From: Caenorhabditis remanei
Lineage: Eukaryota; Nematoda; Chromadorea; Rhabditida; Rhabditidae
DNA length: 64,000 bases
NCBI RefSeq assembly: GCF_010183535.1
Contig: NC_071331.1
Coordinates: forward strand, 17,608,001-17,672,000
Direction: 5' to 3'
Below the pieces are notes generated by a model that was not told where the DNA came from, searched no databases, and saw nothing but the letters and a program-made list of their open reading frames with translations. A program made the translations under genes and the position numbers. Shown piece by piece: positions 24,301-35,757 of this stretch (position 1 is its first letter; the number at the start of each line of letters is the position of its first letter).

Positions 24301-27300
24301 TGTTTCTGTGTCGTTTGTTGTCTTGTGATCTCTCTCTCTTTCTCTTCTTGCCCTTTTAGGCTCTTCTACCTTCTTCTTTCTGCACTTCTACGTGTCGTGT
24401 GCTCTTTTTTCCTCTCTGTCCTTTCTCCTGAGTGTTTCTCTATTTTTGTGAGAAGTGAAAAAGAAAATGTCATGATTTTTGTACAAAAAAACGATTAAGG
24501 GTTAAGGAATGATTTATGTGATTTGGTGTTTCCTTTCGGAACGTTTTCCTCAAAAGTTTTTAATTCAAAACCATATACCATATCCAATCAATTCAATCTC
24601 TTCTCTCTTTTTCTCTCTCTCTCTCTCTCTACTCGTTTTTTTCTGCATATTAGGCGGCAATATCGGCTGTCAAAATGGTGACCCGAATGTCGGGGGTCCT
24701 CCGTACCTCCGACTCGACAGGTTCAGTTGCATCGAACGGATCGACGACGCATGACGCGTCACAAATTGCCGGAACATCATCGCAACCGACAAGTCCCGCC
24801 GCTGAGGTATACCCAATGTCCCCCCTCTCCATATTCCCCCCGTCATTCCCCCGATTCTTTTCGTCCCAAATGTATCCCCTCATTGAGCCACAACGAACAC
24901 AAAAAGAAAGAGATTCCCCCGACCACCAAATATTCACCGTATTGTTTTGAAGTGTGATGATGATAATGACCCACACACCCCTCTTCACTCACGAACACAC
25001 ACTTTTTCTTTCTCACATGGTCCGGGTTAACACAGTGAAAAAGTGATGATGATGAAGCTTTTCGAAGGATGAAATGGTTGGGCACGTTGCCGGTTCCTTG
25101 ACGGCCAACACCCCCAATCATTTCGTCTTTTTTCTCTTCTAATCCAACTCAAAACTAACATTTTCATACCAACCCCTAACCAACTCTTTTCTCTTCTCAA
25201 ACACAATTCCCTAACCAACCTCTTTTTCGAAATCTAAAACCAAAAACTTCCTTTTTTGCGGTTCCATCTTCAATCATAGTATACGTGTTGTTTTGATGTG
25301 GCACTGTTTGAGAATACAACAAAAAAACCAAAAAAGAAAAGAAAGCTAAACGAAATTCTATGGAAACCGAATTTGACTTTTACCGATCTTTTTTCATTTT
25401 TATTTTTCTTTGTATTGGTTCGGCATCGTTTTTGGAACGGCGCTCCACTGGACTTCTTTTGATGGAGCGCGATTACAAATATCGGGCCGCCGAGCCAATA
25501 CAAAAACTCTTTTTTTTTAACTTTTATTTTAGAGAATGGTCTTTCTTCATTGGACTCCCTTCGCTTGATTTTTGCGTTATTTTATTTTTTGTTCAAAAAC
25601 TTTAATTGGTTACAAATTACAAATTTGGCTCCGCGAAGTTGCGAAGCCAAAATTTCTAAATTTTATTATAAAAAAAGAAATATAAAAAAGAAAAAAGTCC
25701 TCATTTTGCCAAAACTATAAAAAAGACGCATGTTTTGAAAGAGACCGTTCTCTCTATATATTTTCTCTTATTTTATTTTTATTTTCTCCTTTTTGCCCTT
25801 CTTTTTTCTTCTTCTAGTCATTTTTTCAAACCAAAAAAAAAAGATTTTAAACAGTATGTTATGTTCTATTTTACCCCTGTCCCTTTTTGTCTTTTTGATT
25901 CGCATGCCTTCCTTTTTGCCCCTCCAAACCGTTCACATGAATTCTGAATTCTGAATTCTTCCCCCTCTCCCCTTCCCCTGAAAAGTCTCTGTAGTGTGTG
26001 ATGTGTGTCCATTTGTCCGTGATTCTCTCTTCTGTGGCGCTTGCGAATATATCATTTATATCGTATCTCGAGAGACGAACAACAAGAAGGAAATAAGTAT
26101 TTATATATTAGATATTGTCAATTATATTCAATATTTTCAGTTCTTTTTTCATTTTAAATTCAAAATTCTCTCTATTCATATATCCTCTTCTTACTATCAA
26201 TTTGTTCAACTCTTTCCCATTCATTTTTATTTTTTATTTTTTATTTTTCATTCCTATCCCTAAGTTCATTGTTTTACTTATTTATTCTCTTGATTCTATT
26301 CCAATTTTCACAAAATCTCATTCAACAAAAAATCTTTAAAAAATGAGAAAAGTTCGGTAAAATTCATCCGGAACGTCTCCGTGTTTCTTTAAGTGTTTTT
26401 TTCTAACCGCGCTTCCTCATTTTCATTTAATTTTTCATTTATATACTCATTCAATAACCACGCTGAAACCGCCCACACCATCACTTAAACCATTAAAACA
26501 GAAACAAAAAGGTTTTTTATTTTTTCGCTTATCCAACAATTTTAATTTTCATCCAATTTCTCTTATTTTTCGATAAGACATTCGTTTAGTTTCCATTATT
26601 TTTATAAACGGGAGGCACCTCACACCAAATTGGGGAAAACAACATTTTGATTGATTTGATTGGACTCTTATTTTTTGATTTTCAGGGAGCCATCCTCACG
26701 ACGATGATCGCCACGCGAAACCTATCAAGTAAGTTTTGAAATCAGGAGGGGGGAGTTTTCAAAGTGAAGTTATATTGAGTTATTTCATGTTAGAAACGTG
26801 TGATTTTTGGTTTTTCTTTATTGTGTAGTCGTTTTTTGAAGTGTGATCAAGATCAAGTTTTGGGGTAAAAAATACAGATTCGGGATTTTCAAGTATCGGG
26901 CTTTGAAGTATTTGGGTTCGGAATTTCACGGGAGCGAAAAGTTACCATGGTAACATTTTGGGAACCCGGTTTGTAGAAGTTATTAAAGTATTCAACCACT
27001 TTGAATTTGAAAATTTCCTGAAGGGATACTGTAGCATGGACACAGCTTATTGGTCAGGGTTTTGACAGTGAAAGTAGATATCTAGATTCGCAAAGTCTAC
27101 AACATGAATACAGTAAAATCTATGATTACAACATTGGTCAGAAAATAACAAGTTTGGGATACCAGAATCATATCAAATGATAGTGTTCTTCCTCTTTTTT
27201 CGGCTTAATTGGTCACAATCAACCACATCGTTCACCTATTCGAAGATTCTGATTTTCATCTCTGCAGTTCATTGAAACCGAGCTTAATCGCTGATCTCTC

Positions 27301-30300
27301 CGATAGAACGTAGTGGTTACTGTATCAAGGATCAAGTTTGCTGACGTACCAATGGAACAATCCTCCAAGCTGTAAATAAACGAGGAAACGCCTCGCGAAA
27401 TACATAACTCATCTTTTATTTACGTCTCTCTCACCAGTCGTTTCTTATTCTCTTATCCGAACAGATTGTAGTTGTAATCGGGTCGGGTTAATACGGATAA
27501 CAACTTGGTTCCTTTTTCTTCTTCAGAATTTTGAATTGAAATTACACTGGAGGTTTTAGTGCTTCTCTTCTTCATCTTTTTCACCTGAAGATTCATAACA
27601 AGATTAGAAAAAAAGAGCAGAGAAAAGGAGTGTATATGATGGACTCTATCACTAATCTCCTGAACCAATTGGCTTCCTTCTTCATCCCTCTCAATCATTT
27701 CTTTTCTCGCAAATACTCGGCCTCTCTCTCTCTCTCTCTCTATCTCTTTTTCAAGTGAGATTCAACACAGGAGAGGCCACAAATCTTTACACAAAAATCA
27801 TTCATTTCCCCCCGGCTCTCTATCATCAAGCAAGCAGAGAAAACAACAAAAAAACTCGAAATCAACACACGAAATTCATCGATTGGTCAGTCAGTCAGTC
27901 AGTCAGGAAAGCCACGTTCGTCGATATCTCTATTCCTCTTCTTCCCAAATTTCTATTACCATTTTATGGATGAAACTATTTGCACACCTTTGTCATTTCT
28001 TTCTCTTTTCTTTGCCGTCTTCTTCTTTTCCTTCCTCCCCAAATATTCTCAACGTCATCTGAATCCATACAGAATGAGCAATCACTTCGAATCTCCAACC
28101 ACAACTTCTCATAGTTCAAGTACCACTAAAAAGATTGCCAACGCTATCGCCGAGTTGGTCAGCCGACGATCTTCTCCGTCGATCCGTCGAAAAACGGAAG
28201 CAGATGTGTTGAATAACGCGGCACGAGGCCGCAAAGTGTCAGCACCTGGAAATCTGCAACACGCACTTGTTCCAGTCATTGATGTAGTCGTGGCGACGGG
28301 TGCACTTGCCAGCTCATCGGTGGAAAATATCTCGGCGTCGACGAGCCGCGATTCAGGTAGGAGACGAGAGGGATGGGATTAAATATGGAGGGATATTAAA
28401 ATGTCAGTGAAGATTTGAATAACCTTTTGAAAAGAGTACGGAGATTATAGCTTTTGTTTGTTAATGCTGACCTTTTTTGGCATTCGAATGGCCTAAATTT
28501 CATCTTATTATATTCGGCCACGTTGTTTTCTACTCCAATCATGACTAATCAACTGATTACGGCGTTTGATCGCTCAGTCATTTGATCGTGATTATAATCA
28601 AATTTTCTTCAAAGTAGGTCTCATGCCCTTCTCTTCTTATCTTTATTCTCTCTCTCTCTCGTTTTTGTTGTTTGTTGGAAAGAGTAAGCATATACCATGA
28701 CAGAGCGGTAACGACTGATTCGTCATCCGATGAAAGGTCAAATGAAGTTTTTGAGAGGAGAAGAAAGAAGAAAAAAGACATTTAGAAATGCATAGATGCA
28801 AAAAACCCCCTCGTTCTCTATTCATGGTCTTCCTTTTTGGAAATAAGCGAAAAGAAATAAAAGAGAAAGAAGAATCAAGAAGAAACGGAAAAGAGCAGTC
28901 ATGAAAAATGAGATATAATTGGATAAAAGGATGGCTGGTAGTCAAGGAGATCTCTTTTATGAGGGAGCTAGCAGGCTGGACACACCTCTAAATGCACACA
29001 CTTTTTCTCCTTCTCACCGGCTCATTATTATGCTCTTGAAGTGAGAGAGAGAGCTCTCTGCTTGCTTTCTCTCTACCACACCTTCTTCTACTTTTTTCTT
29101 CCAAACAGTGGTGTGAGTAGTGTCTACATGATACTTTAGAGACAGAGAAGAGAAGGATTTTGGGTGCCCCACTGCGTCGTCTTTTCTTCTTTCTCCACCC
29201 CGTTAAGGCGATGAACGACCACGGCAACCGCGACGCTTAGCCGCAACGCATTGTCACACATTGCCTTTCGCGCGGGGGCCCTCACTGCCTTATCTTATCA
29301 GTTGAGAGGAGAGAAAGAGTGAGGAAGAGAGTGAGAGAGAGAGGCAGGTGGGGAGTGGCGATTTCCATTTTTCTAATGTTTTTTGCCTGAACACCTTTTT
29401 CCGATATACACCCCGCCCGTTCCCCCTCATTTCTTCTTGTTTTCTATGAAAGATGGACGGTCTGTTAGCTCGTCTGAAGCTAGGAAGTAAACGGAAAAAG
29501 AAGACTGCGTCGGTGAAGAGAACCCGTCCGGAGAGTGCTCGACAGACGAGAGATATCTCTGGATCTTTGTATTCTGATCTCACCGCTTCCTCTTCTACAG
29601 TATCCGCAACTTCTGCTCCTGATATAGTACTGAAAAAAGATCAGGCGGATCAAGTGGGAGAAGTAAAGAAAGAAAAGGAGAAAGTGGTGGAACAAGTGGA
29701 AGAAGAGAAGAAGAAATCCGAGAAGGTGGTTGAGAAGAATGATGGTAAGTTGTAAGTACCTCGTGTTCTGTTCGCTTGGATTGGTACAGGAAGGAAACGA
29801 TCTAATGACTTAAGATGCTCTAAGAGCAAATATTTTCCATGAGTTTACTCGGGAATCTATCTCTATCTCTATCCTCTATTCCCGGGAAAAGGAAGCGAAG
29901 AGCACTTTCTTACACTGAGCTCTATCTCTCTATCTCTTTCACATAGAAAACAAATATACACGTTTTAATTTCTGAGAGTGAGATCTGAGAGGAAAGAATG
30001 AAATGTGTCTGATCCATCCCCCGATTCAATGATTGAATTGTTCGAATATGTTGCTAACGTGATCGCCTTTTCACTTGCCGTTCTCTTCTGTATATTTTTT
30101 CTAAAAACTCCGTCGACTCGTGGAGTCTCACCAGTTAAAGAAACTCATCCGCCGGGTTAGTTTCTTTTTTCTATATTCTTACGACACAAAAGAAACAAGA
30201 TGCAATCCCTCCCATTGGGATAACACATTAGTGGTCGACTGGTGTGTATCTGATTACATTTTCCTTTTTGTTTTCCCTTTCACTCCCATTTTTGAAAAAG

Positions 30301-33300
30301 AGGCAAAACTTCGGTGAACCCTCCTCGGCTAAAAACAAGTATCTCCGTCAGTTTAGCGATCGATTTGTGTCGGCAGATATGATGATTTTTTTGAAAGTGT
30401 AATGGAGATGAAACGAAATTAAAATCGCGTGTTTATATATTTCTATCTCTTTCATTTTTTTTTGTACCAAGAAGAAGTGGAAGAAGACAGACACACACTG
30501 ATCAATGAATGAACTTCTTACGGTTTAGTGGAAAGTGTAAGTAATTGAATTAGCGGGAATTGACCCGGTACTGGTTTCTGTAGTCGGGTAACTTTAGTTG
30601 CAGATTCTTGTTTGGGATTTTTATAATCTGGAATTTGGAAGTGTCGTAATAAGAGAAATTATCCGGTTCATGTTCGTGAACTTCCGGAATTTGATCCGTT
30701 TTAGAAGCCCCTTAAGATTAGTTTCTGGTTTTTTTGTTGTAGTTTGCAGATAGCCAAAATATCTGAAATTTCGGGTGTGAAATATCGGTTTCCAGAGGGA
30801 AAAAACAGCTTGATCTTGATCATCTTCTATAAAAAATTCTGAGTGCTCCTAGGGAAAAACTGAGTGATTCAGAATGCGTTGTAACTCTGGATGTTGATGT
30901 CTATTGATATTTTTGAAGATTTAGGCCGCAACCTGCTCAACAAGAAGGAGCAAGGACCACCATCGACGATCAAAGAGTCCTCCGAATCCTCGCAGACAAT
31001 CGACGACAACGAGTCGGAAAAAGGTAACGAGTGAAGTCTCTCTCTTTATTCAGTTATATCTCTCTCTCTCAATCAATCTCTTTTTCTCTTTTTCTTTCAA
31101 CTCTTCATATAATCTCTAAACTATTTAAGAAAACCCAATTAGTGTCAGCTCTGAAGAGCCAGAAAATATAATAATTCAATTTAGTAACATTCATTCCTTT
31201 CTATACATTCCTATTACTCTATTACTCAGATACACAAAAAATATAATTTATTTCTTTTCAAATTTAATTTTGTCTGAAAATTATTTAGAAAGGGTTCCGT
31301 TTTCTGAAGAAAGTCTCTGAAATCAACCGCCTGCATCCCACCATTCCCATTCCCATCACACCTGCTTTCATCGCAGAAACTATTCGCCCCGCCCGTATCT
31401 CTCTCTGTCCATGTCTGTCCAATCCCAATGTCCATGTACTTGCTTTGAATGTTTCTCCAGACCCTTTTGTGTATTCTCTAAATCTCTGAAATTCTCTCTC
31501 TCTCTTCCACACCCTTTGATAACCCAAATACCCTTAATAAATGTTTTTTGTGGGCGAGTCTCTTTGTCGATTCCGAGGACGAAAATGAATGTGTAATGTT
31601 GCCAGAGAAAATGTCAAAAAGATTAGTTAGAGTGCACTGATTTGAGCAAAAAAAATCATTAATGGACAGATGAGAATCAACTTTTTCAGGGAACTTTTTT
31701 CCTCTCACTATCTATTTCTCTCCGTTTCGTACTCTCTCTCTCTCTCTTCCCTATTTTTCTCTACTTCTCATCTGTCTCCATTCACGGATGCACTATTTCT
31801 CTTTGTCTTTTTCATTTGGCAACATAATGCACATTTATACCTCGAATCGTGAAAGTCTCGCACACAAAATTGTATTTTTATTATCTGTTCTTGGTGGAAG
31901 AGGAGGTGCGGCCTAGGAAAATCTAGGCCACACGTTTTCTCTTCTTCCAGAAACGGTAATGAAGAAAGAAGAATAACGAAAAAGAAGGGTCGAATAGAGA
32001 AAATAGCTTATTGTTGCTGGAAATTTGAATATATTGATTGTGAGCTTTTTCTTTTTTCGTATCGATGATTTGTCTCTCTTTTCCAGGCAGGCATGGAGAC
32101 TGCATGTGTGGTTCCCTTTTTCTGTTTCGATTCTCGATAAGAAATAAATAAAAAAGCACGATCTGTATTCGACTTCTGGTGCCAATATTCAATATTTCCT
32201 CTCTCGCTTCTTTTTCGTCTTATTTTCATTCAAATCACTGCTTCTAAATTTGTGAATATTTGTGTGGAGATGTGTCATTTGTGGTTGGGTATGAAAATAA
32301 CTATTATATTTGTATCGTTGAGAAAATGACTGGTGAGCAAATTAGGCACAAGTTAGACGCGAGCTGAACAAAAAAACCGGAATTCCAGTTTTACCGTATT
32401 TATGGTTACGGTAGCAAATTCTGAATGAGTTGTAATCTAGAACATTTTAATATACAGATGATGTCCCGAGGATTCTGACCCGATTCTCGTATTTTGTTGT
32501 AGATCGAAAGGAACCGAGATAATCGGTCTCTCTAGAAAAGTGGAGTAAGATTAGAGCTGAACTAAAGTTGAAAAGTCTCTTACAATTAGATGAGATCTAA
32601 AGTTCTTGGCTCATTTTGGTTGAATGCAAAAGTGGAAAACAGTTTCTGAGCTTTCATAACACCAGTTTTTCTATTATACTTAGAACTTAAAAAGCCTTCT
32701 GACTTGGACACAATTTTAAGAATCAAAATGTCCTATTTTCCAAATTTGACGTCTACAGTTTTCAGTTGCAAAAAAATCCCAACCACTCAAATTCCCACAC
32801 AAGTATTGCATCTATCTTTCTATATCTATCACACTCTATCTCTCTTCAATTTCTCCAAATCTTTTTTCTCTCTCTCTCCCATCACCACCACACAAAAATT
32901 TTCCACTTTCCACCCAGAAAGAGACTCTCTTTCTCTACTTTTTCTTCTTCATTCTGACTCTTTTTTTGCTGGTGCTCAGGTGGTGGACAGCTGAAACACG
33001 AGAACACAGTTGTCCGAGCGGATGGTGCCACTGGAATCGTATCTTCATCAAATTCGTCGACAGCAAGCAAGTCATCGTCAACTAATTTATCAGGTAATCC
33101 GCCATGCTCCCGAATTCTATCGCCCCCTTAATAACAATTGATTGTTGTGTTGAAATGTTTTGCTTTTTGATAATGACTAACACTCACACATGCATGCTTT
33201 TTCTTTTTTATTTTATTTCAAAGCTTGCATAGATAGTAATCACTGATTATGAGGGAGTAGAAAAAGAGAAAGAGCCGAAAAGAAAAGAAACAAAATAGTT

Positions 33301-35757
33301 GTTATCTGGTTTAAGGATCTTTCTGTTTTGTCATGCATTTAAAAGTGTCTGCGTCTCGTTTTCCAGTAGTCTCTTATCGATATTTTCGAGGTAGACTTTC
33401 AAGAAAAGAAGACACATAGACCACCAACCAATGCTCATTTCTCTGCTCTATTCCTTCTCTATTCCCTCTCTCTCTTTTCTCGTTTCCCCCCCCCCCCCTT
33501 TTCGACAGCTCGTTCTTCTTCTTCTTCTCCTTTTCCTTCTTCTTCTACTTCTTATTCTCCCGAAAATTCTTCTTCTTTTTTCTTCTTTTACTACTTCTTC
33601 TTGTTCTATAAGAATATTATTGTTTCTCTGACCCACTACTACTACTACAGTATCCGTTCAGAAATGAATGGTAAGACTTTCTGAATTGTGTGACTTTATA
33701 TCATTTCATAGCATGGTTTCATTCAACATTTTACCTCTACACATACACAAAACACTCACCTGATTTTGTATTTATCTGGAATGTGTTTTCGTTTGTGATG
33801 TGATGTGTGTAGACCAATTAGTGTTCATGGTATTTTGGTTTTTGAAGATTCATAAGATCCCAGACTACTCAAAAATCATGAACACAAAAGTTTTGGTTGA
33901 GTATTGAAAAAAATTGTCAATATTCAACTAAAACTAATACATTTATTTTCATATTTTAAACACATACTTCTTCTCTATCATCTCCTCTCAATTTTCAGCT
34001 CAAAAACAGGATATTGTACGGGTGACACAGACGCTGCTGGATGCCATTTCATGCAAAGATTTCGATACATATACGTAAGTGAACTGGGATTAGATTAGAG
34101 GTACTTTATGAATAGGTCATTGATGAGAATGAAGGGATTTATTTCCAATTGAATTCAACTAGATTTCGTATAGCCTGAAATTTCGCTTTTCAAATCATTG
34201 GAAAATATTAACACCCCCATTCCCGTCCTTATTTTACGAGGTGTCAAACCCCTTATTAGCTTCCGAAGAAGATGAAAACAAGGAAATAATTTTTTCAGAC
34301 GATTATGCGACACTTCGATGACATGCTTTGAACCAGAAGCACTTGGCAACCTTATCGAAGGCATCGAATTCCATCGATTCTACTTTGATGGTGAGCGTTT
34401 TATTGGCTTCCTCCTCCTTTTTCTTTTTCCAAATCCGTCGAAATTTCGGATGCAAATTTCATTGACACACACAACGGGAAACCTTGTTTCCTTTAAATTT
34501 TTCTCTGGCGATCAAACATTTATTTTTTGAATTCAGGAAACCGCAAAAACCAAGTTCACACGACGATGCTGAATCCAAATGTTCATATCATCGGAGAGGA
34601 TGCCGCCTGTGTTGCTTATGTGAAGTTAACACAATTCCTGGATAGGTTCGTTTTCTTTTTTGAATTGAGATTCTGGGGGAGAGAAGAAAGAAAGTCAGGA
34701 GTAGAAAACAAACAAACATTCATTTGTAACATGATCTTTTCGAAACATTCCTAGTTGTTTCACTTTTCTAAAAAGTTTGTGTTACTTTGCAATGATTCGA
34801 AACACCAATGACGTGTTGGATACATTCCAAGAGATCATTGAGATGGAGATGATGGATTTGGAATGATTACGAGAATACAAAATGAGTAGAAATGTATTTT
34901 TGACGTGCGGAAAGACTCCAAAAAATATGAATTCGTTTACTGGAAATTTTGATTAATGCGAAAATAATCTAGATACAAAATATTGGGAATTCGAATCAAC
35001 CGATTCTGAAATGTGGTACGAGGGATTTCTAGAATTTTGTAAAATGTGAATCTCAATATGATCATCCATTACAATACAAACTATAAAATTGTTTCGTTTT
35101 GCTTTAAAAATTGTATAAATTCAAAAACGTGTCAAGAAGGTACTGATTTCCTCATAGTATTAATTTTTAAAGAGTACGCAGATAAAATCTAAGGCTTTAT
35201 TTTTATTGTTGATTACTTTTTTGTAAGGACTTTTTCTAAACAGTTATTAGCTCGGCCCAGTTCGAACAACAGCACTCTACCGAAGTGTCTTTGAAAAATA
35301 TCTATTTTCTCTGAGTCTCTCAATTTCGCACAAAATTTTCTTCGATTTTGGTAGAGCGGCTTTTTAAGAAGCGTGACGTGGCAATAATTCTTAAAACATC
35401 ATATGCGCTAATTCAGTAGATCTCGGAAGTCTAATTCACTTTTTTCTGAAAAATATAACTTCTGAACACATCCAGATAAATTATAACATTCTCCGAACTG
35501 CTTTCGTCATATGTTCTCTTCCATCTCGATCTTTCTCAAAACAAAAAAGAAAAACAAGAGATTGATCAAAATCTCAACTTACTCTTCTCCCATTCCACAA
35601 CAATATCTTCTTCATTCTCTTTTTCAGAAACGGAGAAGCACACACTCGTCAATCACAAGAATCACGTGTATGGTCGAAGAAACAGGGACGATGGGTATGT
35701 GTTCATGTGCATCGATCGACGCAACCCTCCACGAATACAACAGTTTCCGAGTTCTAG
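12400..35757 (+). CDS. unc-43: Ca2+/calmodulin-dependent protein kinase II, long isoform
   Basis: Exons: 12400-12427, 13523-13603, 20487-20558, 20694-20922, 21785-21994, 22051-22116, 22820-22892, 22987-23170, 23221-23315, 23364-23486, 23540-23623, 26686-26728, 30925-31023, 32980-33093, 33999-34074, 34299-34390, 34537-34645 and 35628-35757. They give 635 aa, every junction in phase. Residues 1-117 form a low-complexity N-terminal extension; the classical short form starts at MMNAC (20864, 518 aa). The kinase domain carries GKGAFSVV, HRDLKPEN (Asp 251), DFG (272-274) and an APE-type GYLSPE. The regulatory segment is HRQDTVDCL, whose threonine is residue 284 of the short form (mammalian Thr286), then a CaM-binding helix across [16 protein letters not shown] Ser/Lys variable linker and the hub association domain end in TVSEF. 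Known worm roles are neuronal and muscle excitability and synaptic signalling. The UNC-43 identity is certain; upstream exons rest on splice sites and phase. Confidence 0.93.
14183..14239. repeat. 27-bp direct duplication
   Basis: Two near-identical copies of a unit containing TTCTGAATACACGAGGGG followed by ATAACAGA, separated by 3-4 bp, within the unc-43 intron. Confidence 0.85.
15821..15828. promoter_or_regulatory. Consensus CRE palindrome
   Basis: Perfect TGACGTCA octamer, the binding site of CREB/ATF-type bZIP factors, in the large unc-43 intron just after a pyrimidine tract. A related TGACGTGG half-palindrome lies at 16047-16054. CaM kinases act upstream of CREB, so autoregulation is conceivable, but an octamer can occur by chance. 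Confidence 0.3.
20137..20151. promoter_or_regulatory. Paired CACGTG E-boxes
   Basis: Two CACGTG E-boxes about 10 bp apart (within CCACGTGCCATCACGTGG) about 0.7 kb upstream of the MMNAC start of the short UNC-43 form. They are candidate bHLH sites for an internal promoter. The assignment is by motif only. Confidence 0.3.
22137..22592. mobile_element. Palindromic MITE in unc-43 intron
   Basis: Long inverted repeat. The left arm (about 22137-22335) starts TACAGTACCGGCCAAAGA and the right arm (about 22388-22592) ends in GGCCGGGGCTGTA. Matching internal blocks include ATGGTAAGACTAACTGCCCC against its inverse, and CTCCATTTTTGTAGTAGACA against its inverse. The ends look like TA plus CAG, suggesting a TA target. 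It lies 42 bp upstream of an alternative catalytic exon. Degenerate relatives may exist around 16290-16620. Confidence 0.8.
22635..22707 (+). other. unc-43: Alternative unc-43 catalytic-loop exon
   Basis: 73-nt segment after a TTGTAG 3' splice site and before AAG/GTCTGA. Read in the phase left by exon 22051-22116, it encodes [17 protein letters not shown] followed by IVHRDMK. This parallels the next exon (22820-22892, also 73 nt), which encodes [17 protein letters not shown] then IVHRDLK. The HRD-x-K catalytic motif is kept, so the product should still be an active kinase. Inclusion of both exons would break the frame (73 is not a multiple of 3), so they must be mutually exclusive. Its splice sites are weaker than those of the main exon. 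I am not certain whether this isoform is already catalogued for unc-43. Confidence 0.75.
24611..24630 (+). repeat. CT microsatellite
   Basis: About ten CT dinucleotides within the polypyrimidine region upstream of the optional unc-43 regulatory-segment exon. It may act as a splicing-factor site. Confidence 0.9.
24654..24806 (+). other. unc-43: Optional unc-43 exon within the calmodulin-binding segment
   Basis: 153 nt (51 codons) between a CATATTAG 3' site and GAG/GTATAC. It is open in phase 0, as required by both neighbours. It begins [16 protein letters not shown] and continues with a Ser/Thr-rich stretch ending in TSPAAE. It inserts exactly after KFNARRKLK, where the standard exon supplies [14 protein letters not shown]. 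The first residues imitate that exon (A-I--hydrophobic-T-R), so the exon could provide a variant autoinhibitory and CaM-binding helix, or extend the linker if both are used. I recall worm UNC-43 isoforms with such an insert. Confidence 0.85.
24807..26685 (+). other. unc-43: unc-43 intron, 1.9 kb
   Basis: AT-rich and pyrimidine-rich intron. The only structured item is the inverted repeat at 25410-25504. Small frames on both strands are low complexity; no gene is seen. Confidence 0.6.
25410..25504. repeat. Hairpin repeat of the GCGCTC family
   Basis: Outer arms TTGTATTGGTTCGGC and GCCGAGCCAATACAA are almost perfect inverted repeats. Inner arms GGCGCTCCACTGGA and TGATGGAGCGCGAT match the family found elsewhere in this window. 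It lies in an unc-43 intron. Confidence 0.8.
27887..27906 (+). repeat. TCAG tetranucleotide repeat, five copies
   Basis: Five perfect TCAG units upstream of the internal unc-43 first exon at 28074. Each contains an AG that could serve as a 3' splice site, but no coding role is seen. Confidence 0.9.
28074..35757 (+). CDS. unc-43: Kinase-less UNC-43 isoform, internal first exon 1
   Basis: Alternative first exon 28074-28356 ends after one base of a codon at CAG/GTAGGA, the same phase as exon 26686-26728. It therefore splices in frame to 30925-31023 and the remaining hub exons, giving 300 aa. The start MSNHFES follows a CCATACAG 3' splice site by one base, suggesting trans-splicing; an upstream in-frame ATG at 27966 would add a hydrophobic stretch and is less likely. 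The exon encodes a basic Ser-rich segment ([20 protein letters not shown]) and a low-complexity tail. The product would lack the kinase domain but keep the association domain. It is comparable in design to vertebrate alpha-KAP, though not homologous at the N-terminus. Confidence 0.75.
28357..30924 (+). other. unc-43: unc-43 intron region holding a second internal first exon
   Basis: Apart from the exon at 29453-29744, this 2.6 kb shows pyrimidine-rich and purine-rich tracts (GA/CT runs near 28650, 29040 and 29310) and no other supported coding sequence. It probably contains the promoter for the 29453 start. Confidence 0.5.
29453..35757 (+). CDS. unc-43: Kinase-less UNC-43 isoform, internal first exon 2
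   Basis: Alternative first exon 29453-29744 ([19 protein letters not shown]...) ends GATG/GTAAGT after one base of a codon. That is compatible with exon 30925-31023 and the hub exons, and gives 303 aa. The exon-encoded part is basic at first ([13 protein letters not shown]) and then a Lys/Glu/Val-rich segment likely to form a charged helix ([20 protein letters not shown]). No kinase domain is present. It could act as a modulator of the UNC-43 holoenzyme by mixing hubs; that is inference. The donor is strong and the open frame unusually long for this region, which supports it being real. Confidence 0.7.
33486..33498 (+). repeat. Poly-C tract
   Basis: Thirteen consecutive C residues in an unc-43 intron. 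It may be an assembly-sensitive homopolymer. Confidence 0.9.
33664..35757 (+). CDS. unc-43: Candidate hub-only UNC-43 isoform from a mini first exon
   Basis: A 20-nt exon-like unit at 33651-33670 has a strong acceptor (ACTACTACAG) and a strong donor (AATG/GTAAGA). Its only ATG (33664) is followed by AAT G, ending after one base, the phase needed by exon 33999-34074. The product would start [13 protein letters not shown] and be 137 aa, essentially the association (hub) domain alone. If instead spliced as an internal exon after 32980-33093, the frame gives VSVQK then a stop, which would produce a hub-less kinase. Either outcome would matter functionally. Splice sites are visible; use is inferred. 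Confidence 0.45.
35268..35372. repeat. Hairpin MITE-like element, copy B
   Basis: Ends AGCACTCTACCGAAG and TTTTGGTAGAGCGGC flank an interior (TCTCTGAGTCTCTCAATTTC, then GCACAAAATTTTCTTC) that is the reverse complement of the interior at 11681-11780 with few changes. It lies in the last intron of unc-43. Confidence 0.8.
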
